A stretch of 33,162 bases of DNA from Bacillota bacterium (GTDB lineage: Bacteria > Bacillota > Clostridia > Lachnospirales > Lachnospiraceae): assembly GCA_029226935.1 (NCBI GenBank), contig JAQXYZ010000051.1, positions 1 through 33,162 of the forward strand. The letters are read 5' to 3'. The position numbers were made by a program, and so were the translations under genes. The notes under the pieces are model-generated. The model ran no database searches, was not told the origin of the DNA, and worked only from the letters and a program-made list of their open reading frames with translations. This document shows positions 22,805 through 31,784 of the stretch, in pieces (position 1 is the first letter of the stretch; each line of letters begins with the position of its first letter).

Positions 22805-23479
22805 TTATAAGTACAGCATTGGGATGATCTGCAAAGGTTCCTCCACAAACGTGACTGCGCCTGCTGCTTCCTGCTCCTGCCTGGTGCGAAAGCCCCAAGC
22901 TACTGTAATGCAATCCATTCCGCTGTTTGCCGCCGTTGCAATATCTACCTCCGAATCCCCCACATAGACAGCCCGCTCTCTGCTTATCCCTAATCTACGA
23001 AGCGCTTCCTGTACAGTGTCGGGGGCAGGCTTTTTACGAATCCCCTCTCTTGCACCAATTGCTACGGATGTGTAGTTTCGAAAATACCGTTCGCTCAATG
23101 CATCCACGCCCTCCTGGAGCTTATTTGACACGATTGCCATTTGAAATCCCTGTTTCTTAAGTTCCATCAAAAGCTCGGGAATTCCAGCATATAATCCGGT
23201 CTTGTCATTGCAGTGAATGCAATAATGCTCCCTAAAGGCTTCAAATATCTTCTCCCTTTCTTCTGTTCCGGTTCCTTCCGGCACTGCCAGTTCAATCAGA
23301 CGCTGTACACCATTTCCAACAAAATGACGTATTTCCTCCAGTGTCCGCACAGGCATATGAAATGTCTCCAACGCATAGTTGACGCTGTTCTTAAGATCTT
23401 CTAAGGTGTTGAGTAGAGTTCCGTCCAGATCAAAAATCACTGCATCGTATTTTTTTCCTTTCATTTCCTCGTTATTCAT
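22805..23479 (-). CDS. HAD-family phosphatase (phosphoglycolate phosphatase-like)
   Basis: A 224-residue haloacid dehalogenase-family hydrolase. I place the start at 23479 (MNNEEMKGKKYDAVIFDLDG) because GAGGG lies 7 bases before it; a longer open frame runs back into the transporter gene and is not coding. Motif I is FDLDGTLLNT, motif II IVSNK, motif III the Lys in GIRKKPAPD, and motif IV VGDSEVDIATA. The helical cap (subclass I) follows motif I. This layout fits Gph/PGP-type enzymes, but substrates of this group cannot be told from sequence. It lies two bases after the MATE gene. Confidence 0.9.
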   Translation of the reverse strand: MNNEEMKGKKYDAVIFDLDGTLLNTLEDLKNSVNYALETFHMPVRTLEEIRHFVGNGVQRLIELAVPEGTGTEEREKIFEAFREHYCIHCNDKTGLYAGIPELLMELKKQGFQMAIVSNKLQEGVDALSERYFRNYTSVAIGAREGIRKKPAPDTVQEALRRLGISRERAVYVGDSEVDIATAANSGMDCITVAWGFRTRQEQEAAGAVTFVEEPLQIIPMLYL

Positions 23480-23481
23480 AT

Positions 23482-24837
23482 CTACACCCTCTTTTCCTCC
23501 AATTTTCTTCGTACAAACATAAAACATATTGCATGCGCAATTGCGGTCACTGTCCACGTTACCGGATATGAAATATATAAGGTTCGCAGTGTTCTGTCCC
23601 ACTGAAAAACAGTATAAATCCACACAACCCGCAGTGCACATGCCCCAATGAGCGAAACAATCATAGGCATTACCGCATACCCTAAGCCCCTGATGCTTCC
23701 CACCAGAACATCCATGATACCGCAGATACAGTAAGTGGTACAGATAATTGCAATTCTCTGTAACCCATAAGTGATTACCTGCGGATCAGATGAATACAGA
23801 CCCAAAATCTGTTTTCCAAATAATACTGCCCCATTTCCCATAACAAGACCAATGGCTGTGACAAACAAAAGACACTCTATCAGAATTTTATTGATTCTGT
23901 CATATCGTTTTCCTCCTAAATTCTGACCGGTAAAGCTTACCGCTGTCTGATGAACAGAATTCATGGAAGTGTAGACAAACCCTTCTACATTGCTTGCTGC
24001 TGTATTTCCCGCCATTGCAACAGATCCAAAAGAATTGACAGAAGACTGTATCAACACATTGGAGATGGAAAACAGCGACCCCTGTATCCCTGCCGGCAGA
24101 CCAATGGCGGCAATCTTTCCAAATTTCTCCCAATCCATATGGAGCTTTTGCAGGCGGAGCTGAAAGCAGCCCTCACTGAGCATAAGACATCTTACAATCA
24201 ACACTGCAGATATGCATTGCGATATTACTGTTGCCGTTGCTACCCCCGCAACCCCCATATGAAAAATAATCACAAAGCCCAAATTGAGCACTACGTTAAT
24301 TACCCCCGCTATGCTTAGATAAAAAAGCGGTCTTCTGGTATCTCCGATGGCACGAAGAATGGCGCTTCCAAAATTAAAAAGCAGCATTACCGGCATCCCC
24401 AAAAAGAAAATACGCATATAGAGAACCGAATGCTCAATCACATTTTCAGGTGTGTCCATCATGCGAAGCAATGGTCTGGCAGCCACTATCCCAACCACAG
24501 CAAGCAAGATTCCTCCGATGACACTCAGCAAAATAGATGTGTGAACAGTGCTGCTGACCTCTTCCTCCCTTCTGGCGCCATAGTACCTTGCAACAAGTAC
24601 ATTTGCTCCTACTGACAGACCGATAAACAAATTTACCAGAAGGTTGGTCAGTGCACCTGTAGAACCCACTGCGGCAAGGGCTTCATTTCCTGCAAATTGT
24701 CCCACAACCACCACATCTGCGGCATTAAATAAAAGCTGTAAAATACCGGACAGCATTAACGGCAGGGTAAATAACAGGATTTTGCCAAACAAGGGGCCAT
24801 TACACATATCAATTTCATAGGATTTATTTGCTTTCAC
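23482..24837 (-). CDS. MATE-family efflux transporter
   Basis: A 451-residue membrane protein with about twelve hydrophobic segments, of the multidrug and toxin extrusion family (Na+ or H+ antiport). The N-terminal segment FTLPLMLSGILQLLFNAADV, with VVVGQFAGNEALAAVGSTGA, is the family hallmark, and the two six-helix halves are apparent (second half from AAIGLPAGIQGSLFSISNVL). The start codon is GTG at 24837 with AAAGGA 7 bases before it. Length is normal. The HAD phosphatase gene follows closely, in one transcript. Substrate unknown. Confidence 0.93.
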   Translation of the reverse strand: MKANKSYEIDMCNGPLFGKILLFTLPLMLSGILQLLFNAADVVVVGQFAGNEALAAVGSTGALTNLLVNLFIGLSVGANVLVARYYGARREEEVSSTVHTSILLSVIGGILLAVVGIVAARPLLRMMDTPENVIEHSVLYMRIFFLGMPVMLLFNFGSAILRAIGDTRRPLFYLSIAGVINVVLNLGFVIIFHMGVAGVATATVISQCISAVLIVRCLMLSEGCFQLRLQKLHMDWEKFGKIAAIGLPAGIQGSLFSISNVLIQSSVNSFGSVAMAGNTAASNVEGFVYTSMNSVHQTAVSFTGQNLGGKRYDRINKILIECLLFVTAIGLVMGNGAVLFGKQILGLYSSDPQVITYGLQRIAIICTTYCICGIMDVLVGSIRGLGYAVMPMIVSLIGACALRVVWIYTVFQWDRTLRTLYISYPVTWTVTAIAHAICFMFVRRKLEEKRV

Positions 24838-24890
24838 AATTTTTTCCTTTCTGCATAAAATAGTAAAAGATCGATAATTAAGAGGTTCCT

Positions 24891-25424
24891 ATGGCTACAG
24901 TTGTTTTAGACGCAGGGCATGGCGGCTCCGACTTTGGAGCAACCTATCTTGGACGTATGGAAAAAGATGATAATTTAAGGTTGACTCTTGCAGTTGGCCG
25001 AATTCTTGAAAATGCAGGGGTAAATGTCATATATACACGAACCGGCGATGTATACGAGTCTCCTGCTGAAAAAGCGGCAAAAGCAAATTCCTCCGGCGCT
25101 GACTATTTCATTTCCATTCACCGGAATTCCAGCCCCTATGACAATCAATACACCGGAATTGAGTCTCTGGTTTATGACAAATATGGTGCTGCCGCCAGAA
25201 TGGCAGAAAATATCAATCAGCAGCTTGTCAATGTAGGCTTTGTTAATCAGGGTGTCAATGAACGCCCAAATCTGGCAGTCCTTCGTCGCACGAATATGCC
25301 TGCCGTACTGGTGGAAGCCGGTTTCATCAATACAGACAGAGACAATATGCTTTTTGACAGCCGTTTTAACGAAACCGCTCAGGCAATTGCCGACGGCATT
25401 TTGATGTCGCTTCCTCCCTCTTAG
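24891..25424 (+). CDS. N-acetylmuramoyl-L-alanine amidase (Amidase_3) without signal peptide
   Basis: A 177-residue enzyme that cuts the bond between muramic acid and the peptide stem of peptidoglycan. The zinc ligands H10 (DAGHGG), E24 (RMEKDD) and H77 (SIHRNS) and the catalytic E142 (VEAGFI) are all present. The protein is only the catalytic domain: no signal peptide, no cell-wall-binding domain and no membrane segment. It may leave the cell by a non-classical route or by lysis, or be a domesticated phage or sporulation enzyme. It runs opposite to its neighbours, with AAGAGG before the start and a strong terminator after it. Confidence 0.92.
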   Translation: MATVVLDAGHGGSDFGATYLGRMEKDDNLRLTLAVGRILENAGVNVIYTRTGDVYESPAEKAAKANSSGADYFISIHRNSSPYDNQYTGIESLVYDKYGAAARMAENINQQLVNVGFVNQGVNERPNLAVLRRTNMPAVLVEAGFINTDRDNMLFDSRFNETAQAIADGILMSLPPS

Positions 25425-25435
25425 GTCTTCATTCT

Positions 25436-25484
25436 AAAACCTGCTGTATTGCTGTTCTTTCACAGCAGATATACAGCAGGTTTT
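25436..25484. terminator. Bidirectional terminator between convergent genes
   Basis: Perfect 14-base outer arms (AAAACCTGCTGTAT and ATACAGCAGGTTTT) enclose a second hairpin (TGCTGT-ACAGCA). A and T runs at the two ends let it work for the amidase (plus) and the TPR-DUF4037 gene (minus). Confidence 0.85.
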
Positions 25485-25519
25485 CTCCTTTTCACACTTT
25501 CTATGCACTCACAGATTTC

Positions 25520-27853
25520 CTAAAGCTTTTCTTCCAGCTCCTCAAGGGATGCATATCCATAAAGGGATGCTGTGTTTGCCATAATCATTTTCGCCAGATT
25601 TTTATCTTCCCGGCACAGCCGTGCAATGAATCTGCCATATAAATCCAGCGTCTGATCCGAATAGGTGGATAACTCCCCTCTTAAATAGGTTTCATAGGAG
25701 GTATTAAACATGGTATCTTCCGATGTATGAATGCTTCTTGCATTTCCTGCCGCCTTGGGATATTCCTTTGCGAAATCCTCCATCCAATCAACCTGAATTT
25801 TTACGATTTCTTCAATGATTTCTTTTTTAACCTCAGGTATTTCCGGTAAGGAGTCCTTAATCTGCGCATATTTTAATGGCGCTGTGCTTTCCATCATCCG
25901 CCCATATTTTTCGGTAATCAAATTCCATCCTTTGTCATTGGCATTGTGAAAATCCGAAATATAGCTCTTTAACATCTCTTCTGTCCATGTATAATACTGA
26001 CTCTTTCTCATAATGGAGAAGGTGTTCCAATCATCCTGACAGTCTGCCCTGCCACCCTCATTTTCTACTTTATCAAATGCCTCCCACTCCAGAGACACCA
26101 GTTCATTTACAAGCGCAGTCTTAAAGGAATCATCCCTCTTTTCTTTCTCAGGAATGCTTCTTAAAATATTGTCGGTATGGTGGTCTAAATAATTGTCCTC
26201 TCCGCTGGTAAGCCCCTGCTTTTTCATCTCTGCAATAATTAAAGCCACGATAATCTCTATGGTTTGGGGAATGCGTTCATCTCCTGTAGGTAGTTCCACC
26301 AACGCATTCAATATTTCCTGAATTTCAGTCAGAACAGTTAATCTTCCCATTCCCTTATGCATCCATTTGTAAAAAGGGGCATAAGTACGGTTAAGCAGGT
26401 ACACCATTGCCATCGTATGCTTCATAAATTCCGAAAGTGCAATTGCTGCGGTAACCTTCTCTCCTCGCCCAAACATCCGGGAGTAATTGTACTGACCGGA
26501 CTGTGCCATCAGCGCTGCTTCCCTTGCAATCTTTTTAATCCGAACCTCCTCGGGATAATAAGCTAAAATACCTTTACGAATTCTTGTAAATTCTCCTAAA
26601 TCGTCTCTGAATACCTTACCGTTTACCGCCGTTGCAAGCCTGTAATCATCTAAAAACAGCCATTGATTCTGGGTGGTGGGCATATCCTTAATCCCAATCA
26701 GACTTTCATAAAAATCTCCGATGCGGAATACTCCCACTCTCTTCTGTGCTTTCAGTGTTGTAAAACGAGTAATCCCCATATAAGTGGAAGGAAGCTTATC
26801 ATAAGCGTTTTGTAGTGCCTGCCCAATCTCATCATATACGGAATCAGTAAGCCACAGACAAAAACCCGGCCCAAAATCATGATCTCTGGATACCTGATCA
26901 TCAAATCCAAAACACTCAGAGCCTTCCCCCACCAATCCCACAGCGATCATCTGCTCATATTCAGGAAACTGCTCATGTATCATGGGCTTTCCGAACTCCT
27001 CATAAAAGGCCTCACATAATTCCATTCCGTTTTTAAACTGCCTATTCTTTACCGGTAAATTCTGCAGCTTCTCTGTCACTGCGTTTAAGTTCTGCAAAGT
27101 AATTTCATAAGCCTTGTTTTTTCCAACATTTCGTTCAATCTCATGCAGCGCCAGCTTATAATAACGTGCTGACTCTTCCAGATTGCCCGCAAGATACTGG
27201 GCTTCTCCCATTGCGGATAAGGCACCGCTATAATGATAATCACGGTCTTCATCCATCTCAAAAATAGAGAAAGCTTTCTTTAAATTCTCAATTGCCTCCT
27301 GATATCTGCCAAGCTTAAGCTGTGATGCCGCCAGATTCGTATAAGTGACTGCAACTTCTATTCTGGCTCCTTCATACATGGATGCAATACCAAGTGCCCG
27401 TTCCAGACAATCACAGGCACTTTCATAATCTCCCATTTCCTGAAACAAAAGGCTCATATTGTTATAGAGACTTGCATACCTGAAATCCGTCTGTGCCAGA
27501 TTTTTCTCATAGATACCTCTGACCTCCTGATAATAGGTCATAGACTCACGTAACAGCCCTGCTGCCCTACATGCATTGGCTACATTCAAAAGCGTAGTTG
27601 CGTAGGCAACCGTTCCTTTCAGCCCCAGTTCATCCATCAACAAAAGGACTTGTCTGCATGCCGCTATGGATTTATCAAATTCTCCGGTCTCCCGATAATG
27701 TCCAATAATTTCGTTTAACAGCGTAATCAGTGAGCCTGTATCGCCCTCTGCTGCCGCTTCATCAATTTTTCCCAGTAAAAAATCCTCTACCTGTGCAACC
27801 TTGTGCTGGGCAAAAAGCCCATCCAGTTGTTTCAAAACCTGCTCAATATTCAT
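25520..27853 (-). CDS. TPR protein fused to a DUF4037 nucleotidyltransferase-like domain
   Basis: A 777-residue cytoplasmic protein. The first 265 residues are tetratricopeptide repeats (for example ASLYNNMSLLFQEMGDYESA and VTYTNLAASQLKLGRYQEAI). Residues 290-500 hold the DUF4037 signature GLVGEGSECFGFDDQVSRDH followed by DFGPG: GxGS at 309-312 and the DHD at 324-326 match a nucleotidyltransferase fold, which suggests transfer of a nucleotide to a small molecule or protein. The C-terminal 280 residues are helical, without a known motif. GGAGG lies 8 bases before the start, and a promoter is visible at 27952-27979. Substrate unknown; the TPR part may recruit it. Confidence 0.85.
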   Translation of the reverse strand: MNIEQVLKQLDGLFAQHKVAQVEDFLLGKIDEAAAEGDTGSLITLLNEIIGHYRETGEFDKSIAACRQVLLLMDELGLKGTVAYATTLLNVANACRAAGLLRESMTYYQEVRGIYEKNLAQTDFRYASLYNNMSLLFQEMGDYESACDCLERALGIASMYEGARIEVAVTYTNLAASQLKLGRYQEAIENLKKAFSIFEMDEDRDYHYSGALSAMGEAQYLAGNLEESARYYKLALHEIERNVGKNKAYEITLQNLNAVTEKLQNLPVKNRQFKNGMELCEAFYEEFGKPMIHEQFPEYEQMIAVGLVGEGSECFGFDDQVSRDHDFGPGFCLWLTDSVYDEIGQALQNAYDKLPSTYMGITRFTTLKAQKRVGVFRIGDFYESLIGIKDMPTTQNQWLFLDDYRLATAVNGKVFRDDLGEFTRIRKGILAYYPEEVRIKKIAREAALMAQSGQYNYSRMFGRGEKVTAAIALSEFMKHTMAMVYLLNRTYAPFYKWMHKGMGRLTVLTEIQEILNALVELPTGDERIPQTIEIIVALIIAEMKKQGLTSGEDNYLDHHTDNILRSIPEKEKRDDSFKTALVNELVSLEWEAFDKVENEGGRADCQDDWNTFSIMRKSQYYTWTEEMLKSYISDFHNANDKGWNLITEKYGRMMESTAPLKYAQIKDSLPEIPEVKKEIIEEIVKIQVDWMEDFAKEYPKAAGNARSIHTSEDTMFNTSYETYLRGELSTYSDQTLDLYGRFIARLCREDKNLAKMIMANTASLYGYASLEELEEKL

Positions 27854-27951
27854 ATCTCATGCCTCCATTTTAAGTCTGAAACTCACTGTCTTCTCTCTTC
27901 AATCCCCATACATACTACAAGCTGTTCCGACAGTACTGCCGCTTAAATATG

Positions 27952-27979
27952 ATTATACTGCTTTCAGCATATTTTTCAA
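27952..27979 (-). promoter_or_regulatory. Promoter of the TPR-DUF4037 gene
   Basis: Minus-strand TTGAAA (27974-27979), a 16-base spacer and a perfect TATAAT (27952-27957). The untranslated leader would be about 90 bases. Confidence 0.65.
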
Positions 27980-28041
27980 GCGTTACCCCAGGAAGCCCTT
28001 AGAACATTTTAGTGTATCAACCCCTACCAGTGCTGTCAAAA

Positions 28042-28080
28042 AAGACAGAACTCTCTATGTTGCAAGAGAAATTCTGTCTT
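28042..28080 (-). terminator. Intrinsic terminator after the hemerythrin gene
   Basis: AAGACAGAA and TTCTGTCTT arms plus an inner TCTCT/AGAGA pairing. On the minus strand a run of six T follows. It lies 46 bases after the stop codon. Confidence 0.75.
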
Positions 28081-28125
28081 CCTGTTCGATTTCCGCGCTA
28101 TTTAAGCAGCTGCCCTTATGCTGCA

Positions 28126-28533
28126 TCAGCTTTCCTGTGCCGGGATCTGCTTATCCGTTTCTAAAATATGATGTACCAGCCAGTCTGTTAAATATTTTAA
28201 AATATTATCAACCACAGCATCCTGATTTTCAAATTCACTATCAATTTCGTCAAGGTTCTGTTCTTCAAGCCAATCAATGAAGGCCTGATGCTGAACTTTT
28301 TGAGTAAACAGTTTTTTGTAACCGATTGACTGCATATACTCTTCCTCATGAGCAAAATGCATCCGAGTATAATCCTTCAACTCTTCAAGCAAAGCCTTAA
28401 TCTGATCATATTTATCGGAAATGAACTCTTCGTTTTTCAGCTGATAGGTCTGCTCCGCAATCTCAAACAGTCTTCTATGCTCATTATCAATAAATTCGAT
28501 TCCAGTCAAATATTCGTTCTTCATCTCATACAT
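28126..28533 (-). CDS. Bacteriohemerythrin
   Basis: A 135-residue single-domain protein that binds oxygen at a di-iron centre. The start at 28533 has AAAGGGG 8 bases before the ATG; a GTG nine bases earlier is too close to that site. The ligand pattern is complete: EFIDNEHRRLF, then MHFAHEEEYM, HQAF and WLVHHILETD, which supply the five His and two acidic ligands of the family. Roles in the group are oxygen scavenging or sensing. It lies beside the EAL-CBS-GGDEF gene and close to the flavodiiron gene, which fits oxygen defence in an anaerobe. Confidence 0.93.
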   Translation of the reverse strand: MYEMKNEYLTGIEFIDNEHRRLFEIAEQTYQLKNEEFISDKYDQIKALLEELKDYTRMHFAHEEEYMQSIGYKKLFTQKVQHQAFIDWLEEQNLDEIDSEFENQDAVVDNILKYLTDWLVHHILETDKQIPAQES

Positions 28534-28594
28534 AACATACACCCCTTTGGTATTTTTGTTTTATTATAACACCAATAAAAAACAGGGTAAAGAC

Positions 28595-30355
28595 TCAACT
28601 TACTAAACGCTTCTTAACCTTTGCCGCTTTCTTGTAAACAGCAAGCTTGTTGATGACTTCATCATAAGTTCCAAATGCTTCGTTTTCATTGGTAAGCGAT
28701 ACACCTGTTACCGAAACCAACGGGAACACTTCAACCTCTCCGTGACGATTGCATGCTGTAATACAGTTTTTCCTTCGGTCTTCTATACTGTAAAGTTTAT
28801 GCGCCTTTTCCTCAAAAGCCCTTCTGACTGACTCTGTGAAATCAGGCGCAGGTTTTCCCCTATATACCATTACGAAATCATCTCCCCCAATATGCCCAAC
28901 GAATTGCTTATTTCCTGCTTTTTGTTTTAAAATGTCCGACAAAATACAGATAACCTCGTCCCCTTTTTCAAACCCATAAACATCATTAAAAGCTTTAAAA
29001 TTGTCAAGATCAAAATAAAAAATTGTGCACGGATTTCCGTCTTCCACACATGCTCTGATTTCCTCCTCAATCACGATATTCCCCGGAAGTCCGGTAAGGG
29101 GATTAGAGGATTTTGCCAGATCCACATCAATTTCCATAGATTTCTTTAAAATGTCCTGCACGGTAACGATACCCAAGTACTTTCCATCCTCACACACCAC
29201 AATAAAGTCGTACAGGCTGTCATTTTCACGCTCCATTGCAATTTTAGCCACACTGCTGATAGAATCTGTCCCCTCTACCTGAAGGAAATTCTTATCTGCA
29301 AGCTCCACAATTTCCCTGTTGTGGTGGAGCGCAAAGCCATATCTGCCACCCATCTGTCGCAGGAGTTTTTCCCTTGTGAGGACACCAAGAACCCTGCCAT
29401 TCTCCACAATACAGATGCCATTTGCCTCTGTGTTCTTTTCCATATAGGAAAGCACATTTTCCATCTTAATATCCGGCGGCACAGTCAGAGCTGATATTGC
29501 GATGTTCTTTACATAATAACGCTTTACCCCCAGATAATTCGAAGTGGTTTTCTTACTATTGTTCTCCAGAATTATCTGATATGCCTCATCAATGCATGGA
29601 CGCAGCTCCTTTTCCGGTCTGGCAAGATAAAAGCCCTGCCCGTACTGCACTCCCAATTTGATTAGAGTTTCCAATTCCTTCTTCGTTTCTATTCCCTCTG
29701 CAATTAGCGGAATACCACTGTGCTCAGAGAACTCCACCATGCCTTTTATCATAGCGTATTTGGTGGGACTGATATGTACCTCGCGCACAAGACTGATGTC
29801 AAGCTTGACAAACTGAGGGAACAATGTACAGATACGCTTCAATCCGGAATAGCCTGTCCCCAGATCGTCAATAGCAATCATATAATCCTGTTCCTTGTAG
29901 TGATTGATTGTCTCAATAAAACTTTCTTCTCTTTCAATCCTCTCCCTCTCCGTAATCTCGAATACAATCTTTTCTGTATCAATCCCATATCTGCTTGTAT
30001 ATTGTCTGGTAAATCCTGCTTTAAACATTTCACTGTGGAGCACCCTAGGGCTAACGTTAATAAAAAGCTTTGCTTTCGATTCGTCAAAGCATTCCTTCTG
30101 CTCATATACACCTTTTAGAATTGCACGCCGGCACACCTGCTCGAGTTGCCAAATCAACTCGTTCTTTTCCGCACATCGAAACATTTCTTCTACATTATCA
30201 AACAATCCCTTCTCACTTACACGGCTCAATGCCTCATATCCGAATACCCCGCCATCCCTTAGCGATACAATCGGCTGAAACACCGGGGTAATTAATTTCT
30301 TTTCTATTACTTTCTCAAGTTTATCCATAGATGAAGGCTGCTCAATCTCATTCAT
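28595..30355 (-). CDS. EAL-CBS-GGDEF cyclic-di-GMP protein
   Basis: A 586-residue cytoplasmic protein. The EAL phosphodiesterase domain (about 15-255) keeps its catalytic residues: YEALSR (41-43 EAL), FINVSP, VFEITER, IDDLGTGYSGL (162-172), KLD and AEGIET. Two CBS repeats (about 285-405) could bind adenine nucleotides. A C-terminal GGDEF domain follows, with LTGLPGN, FYFDLDNFKAF and the active-site variant GGDDF (490-494); this variant is normally compatible with cyclase activity. The inhibitory RxxD site is missing. There is no membrane segment, so it probably senses an internal signal through the CBS pair. The ribosome binding site is GGAG 11 bases from the ATG. Confidence 0.92.
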   Translation of the reverse strand: MNEIEQPSSMDKLEKVIEKKLITPVFQPIVSLRDGGVFGYEALSRVSEKGLFDNVEEMFRCAEKNELIWQLEQVCRRAILKGVYEQKECFDESKAKLFINVSPRVLHSEMFKAGFTRQYTSRYGIDTEKIVFEITERERIEREESFIETINHYKEQDYMIAIDDLGTGYSGLKRICTLFPQFVKLDISLVREVHISPTKYAMIKGMVEFSEHSGIPLIAEGIETKKELETLIKLGVQYGQGFYLARPEKELRPCIDEAYQIILENNSKKTTSNYLGVKRYYVKNIAISALTVPPDIKMENVLSYMEKNTEANGICIVENGRVLGVLTREKLLRQMGGRYGFALHHNREIVELADKNFLQVEGTDSISSVAKIAMERENDSLYDFIVVCEDGKYLGIVTVQDILKKSMEIDVDLAKSSNPLTGLPGNIVIEEEIRACVEDGNPCTIFYFDLDNFKAFNDVYGFEKGDEVICILSDILKQKAGNKQFVGHIGGDDFVMVYRGKPAPDFTESVRRAFEEKAHKLYSIEDRRKNCITACNRHGEVEVFPLVSVTGVSLTNENEAFGTYDEVINKLAVYKKAAKVKKRLVS

Positions 30356-30504
30356 GATATATACAGCTCCTTTCCGTTTTACCAGCTATATTTATCAAAA
30401 GCATAGTATATTTATTTTCTTCAAACCATCCGGCTTATGTAAAAAAGTGTAAAATCCATGTAAATATTCCGCTTTTTTCAAACACTCATACAAAATTTCT
30501 TTTT

Positions 30505-30527
30505 TTCTTGCCAAGAAATGATATAAT
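30505..30527 (+). promoter_or_regulatory. Promoter of the flavodiiron gene with overlapping dyad
   Basis: An extended -10 box TGATATAAT (30519-30527) lies 31 bases before the start codon. A dyad TTCTTG-C-CAAGAA (30505-30517) covers the -35 side, where no good -35 box exists. That is consistent with control by an activator or repressor, perhaps oxygen-responsive. Confidence 0.55.
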
Positions 30528-30558
30528 ACTCTCATATCAATCTGAAAGGAGCTTCATT

Positions 30559-31725
30559 ATGGAAATTTCCAATGCAATTAAATATGTAGGGGTTAATGAC
30601 CACAACATTGACTTATTTGAAGGACAGTACATCGTTGAAAACGGCATGGCCTATAATTCTTATGTTATTCTGGATGAAAAAACTGCCGTACTTGACACTG
30701 TGGATATTGGTTTTACAGGAGAATGGTTAAGTAATCTTAAGACGGTTTTGGGGAGCCGCCAGCCTGACTATCTGATTGTTCAGCATATGGAGCCGGATCA
30801 TTCTGCAAGTATCGCTTCATTTACAGAAGCTTACCCTGATACTATCATTGTTGCTTCTGCAACCGCCTTTAATATGATGAAACAGTTTTTTGGCGCCGAT
30901 CTTTCTTCTGAAAGGTTGGTTATCAAAGATGGGGACACCCTCTCTTTAGGCAGTCACACCCTGACCTTCCTTGCCGCGCCAATGGTTCACTGGCCTGAAG
31001 TTATGGTTACATATGACATTCTTGATAAGGTACTCTTCTCCGCAGATGCTTTCGGAAAATTCGGTGCGCTGGATGTGGATGAGGACTGGGCATGTGAAGC
31101 CCGCCGCTACTATATCGGCATTGTTGGAAAATACGGAATGCAGGTACAGAACCTTTTAAAGAAAGTCTCTGCCTTGGATATTCAGACAATCTGTCCCCTT
31201 CACGGTCCTATTTTAAAAGAAAATCTTGGTTACTATTTAAATCTCTACCAGATTTGGTCTTCCTACAGTGTTGAGACCGAGGGTGTTTTCATTGCCTACA
31301 CATCGGTTTACGGTCATACGAAAAAGGCGGCTGAACTGCTTGCAGATAAGCTCCGTACAATGGGCTGCCCCAAGGTTTCAATTGCAGACCTCGCAAGAGA
31401 AGATATGGCAGAATGTGTAGAAGATGCTTTCCGTTATGGAAATATTGTACTTGCCACCACTACCTATAATGCAGGCATTTTCCCCTTTATGAGAGAATTT
31501 ATCAATCATCTGACAGAGCGGAATTTCCAGAACAGAACTGTTGCATTTATTGAAAACGGAAGCTGGGCGCCTACCGCTATTAAAACCATGAAGGCACTGT
31601 TAGAGCCCTGCAAGAACCTTACTTATATTGAGAATGAGGTGCATATTAAATCTGCTTTGAATGAAGAAAGTCTGGCGCAGCTTGAAGAATTGGCTGCAGA
31701 GCTTGGCAAGGAATGGTGTTCCTAG
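30559..31725 (+). CDS. fprA: FprA-type A-type flavoprotein (flavodiiron protein)
   Basis: A 388-residue enzyme that reduces oxygen to water, or nitric oxide, and protects anaerobes. The start at 30559 has AAAGGAG 7 bases before it; an upstream in-frame ATG is not needed. The N-terminal metallo-beta-lactamase domain holds the di-iron ligands: HMEPDH (H76, E78, D80, H81), H144 in MVHWPE, D163 in SADAFG and H215 in LHGP. The C-terminal flavodoxin domain (from about 243) has the FMN loop AYTSVYGHTKKAAE. All ligands are intact and the length fits the family. The window also holds a hemerythrin, so oxygen handling is a local theme. Confidence 0.95.
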   Translation: MEISNAIKYVGVNDHNIDLFEGQYIVENGMAYNSYVILDEKTAVLDTVDIGFTGEWLSNLKTVLGSRQPDYLIVQHMEPDHSASIASFTEAYPDTIIVASATAFNMMKQFFGADLSSERLVIKDGDTLSLGSHTLTFLAAPMVHWPEVMVTYDILDKVLFSADAFGKFGALDVDEDWACEARRYYIGIVGKYGMQVQNLLKKVSALDIQTICPLHGPILKENLGYYLNLYQIWSSYSVETEGVFIAYTSVYGHTKKAAELLADKLRTMGCPKVSIADLAREDMAECVEDAFRYGNIVLATTTYNAGIFPFMREFINHLTERNFQNRTVAFIENGSWAPTAIKTMKALLEPCKNLTYIENEVHIKSALNEESLAQLEELAAELGKEWCS

Positions 31726-31739
31726 ATTTTTGATTGTCA

Positions 31740-31779
31740 AAAGGCATTCGGGTCATTGATAAGATACCCGAATGCCTTT
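31740..31779. terminator. Bidirectional terminator after the flavodiiron gene
   Basis: Perfect 14-base arms (AAAGGCATTCGGGT and its complement) with a 12-base loop, followed on the plus strand by TATTTTTTATTT. The A-run on the other side lets it serve the convergent PaaK-like gene also. Confidence 0.88.
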
Positions 31780-31784
31780 ATTTT

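Noticed and set aside
23480-23641. N-terminal extension of the HAD phosphatase
   Set aside because: The added residues come from the 3' end of the MATE gene in another frame; the GAGGG site favours the start at 23479.
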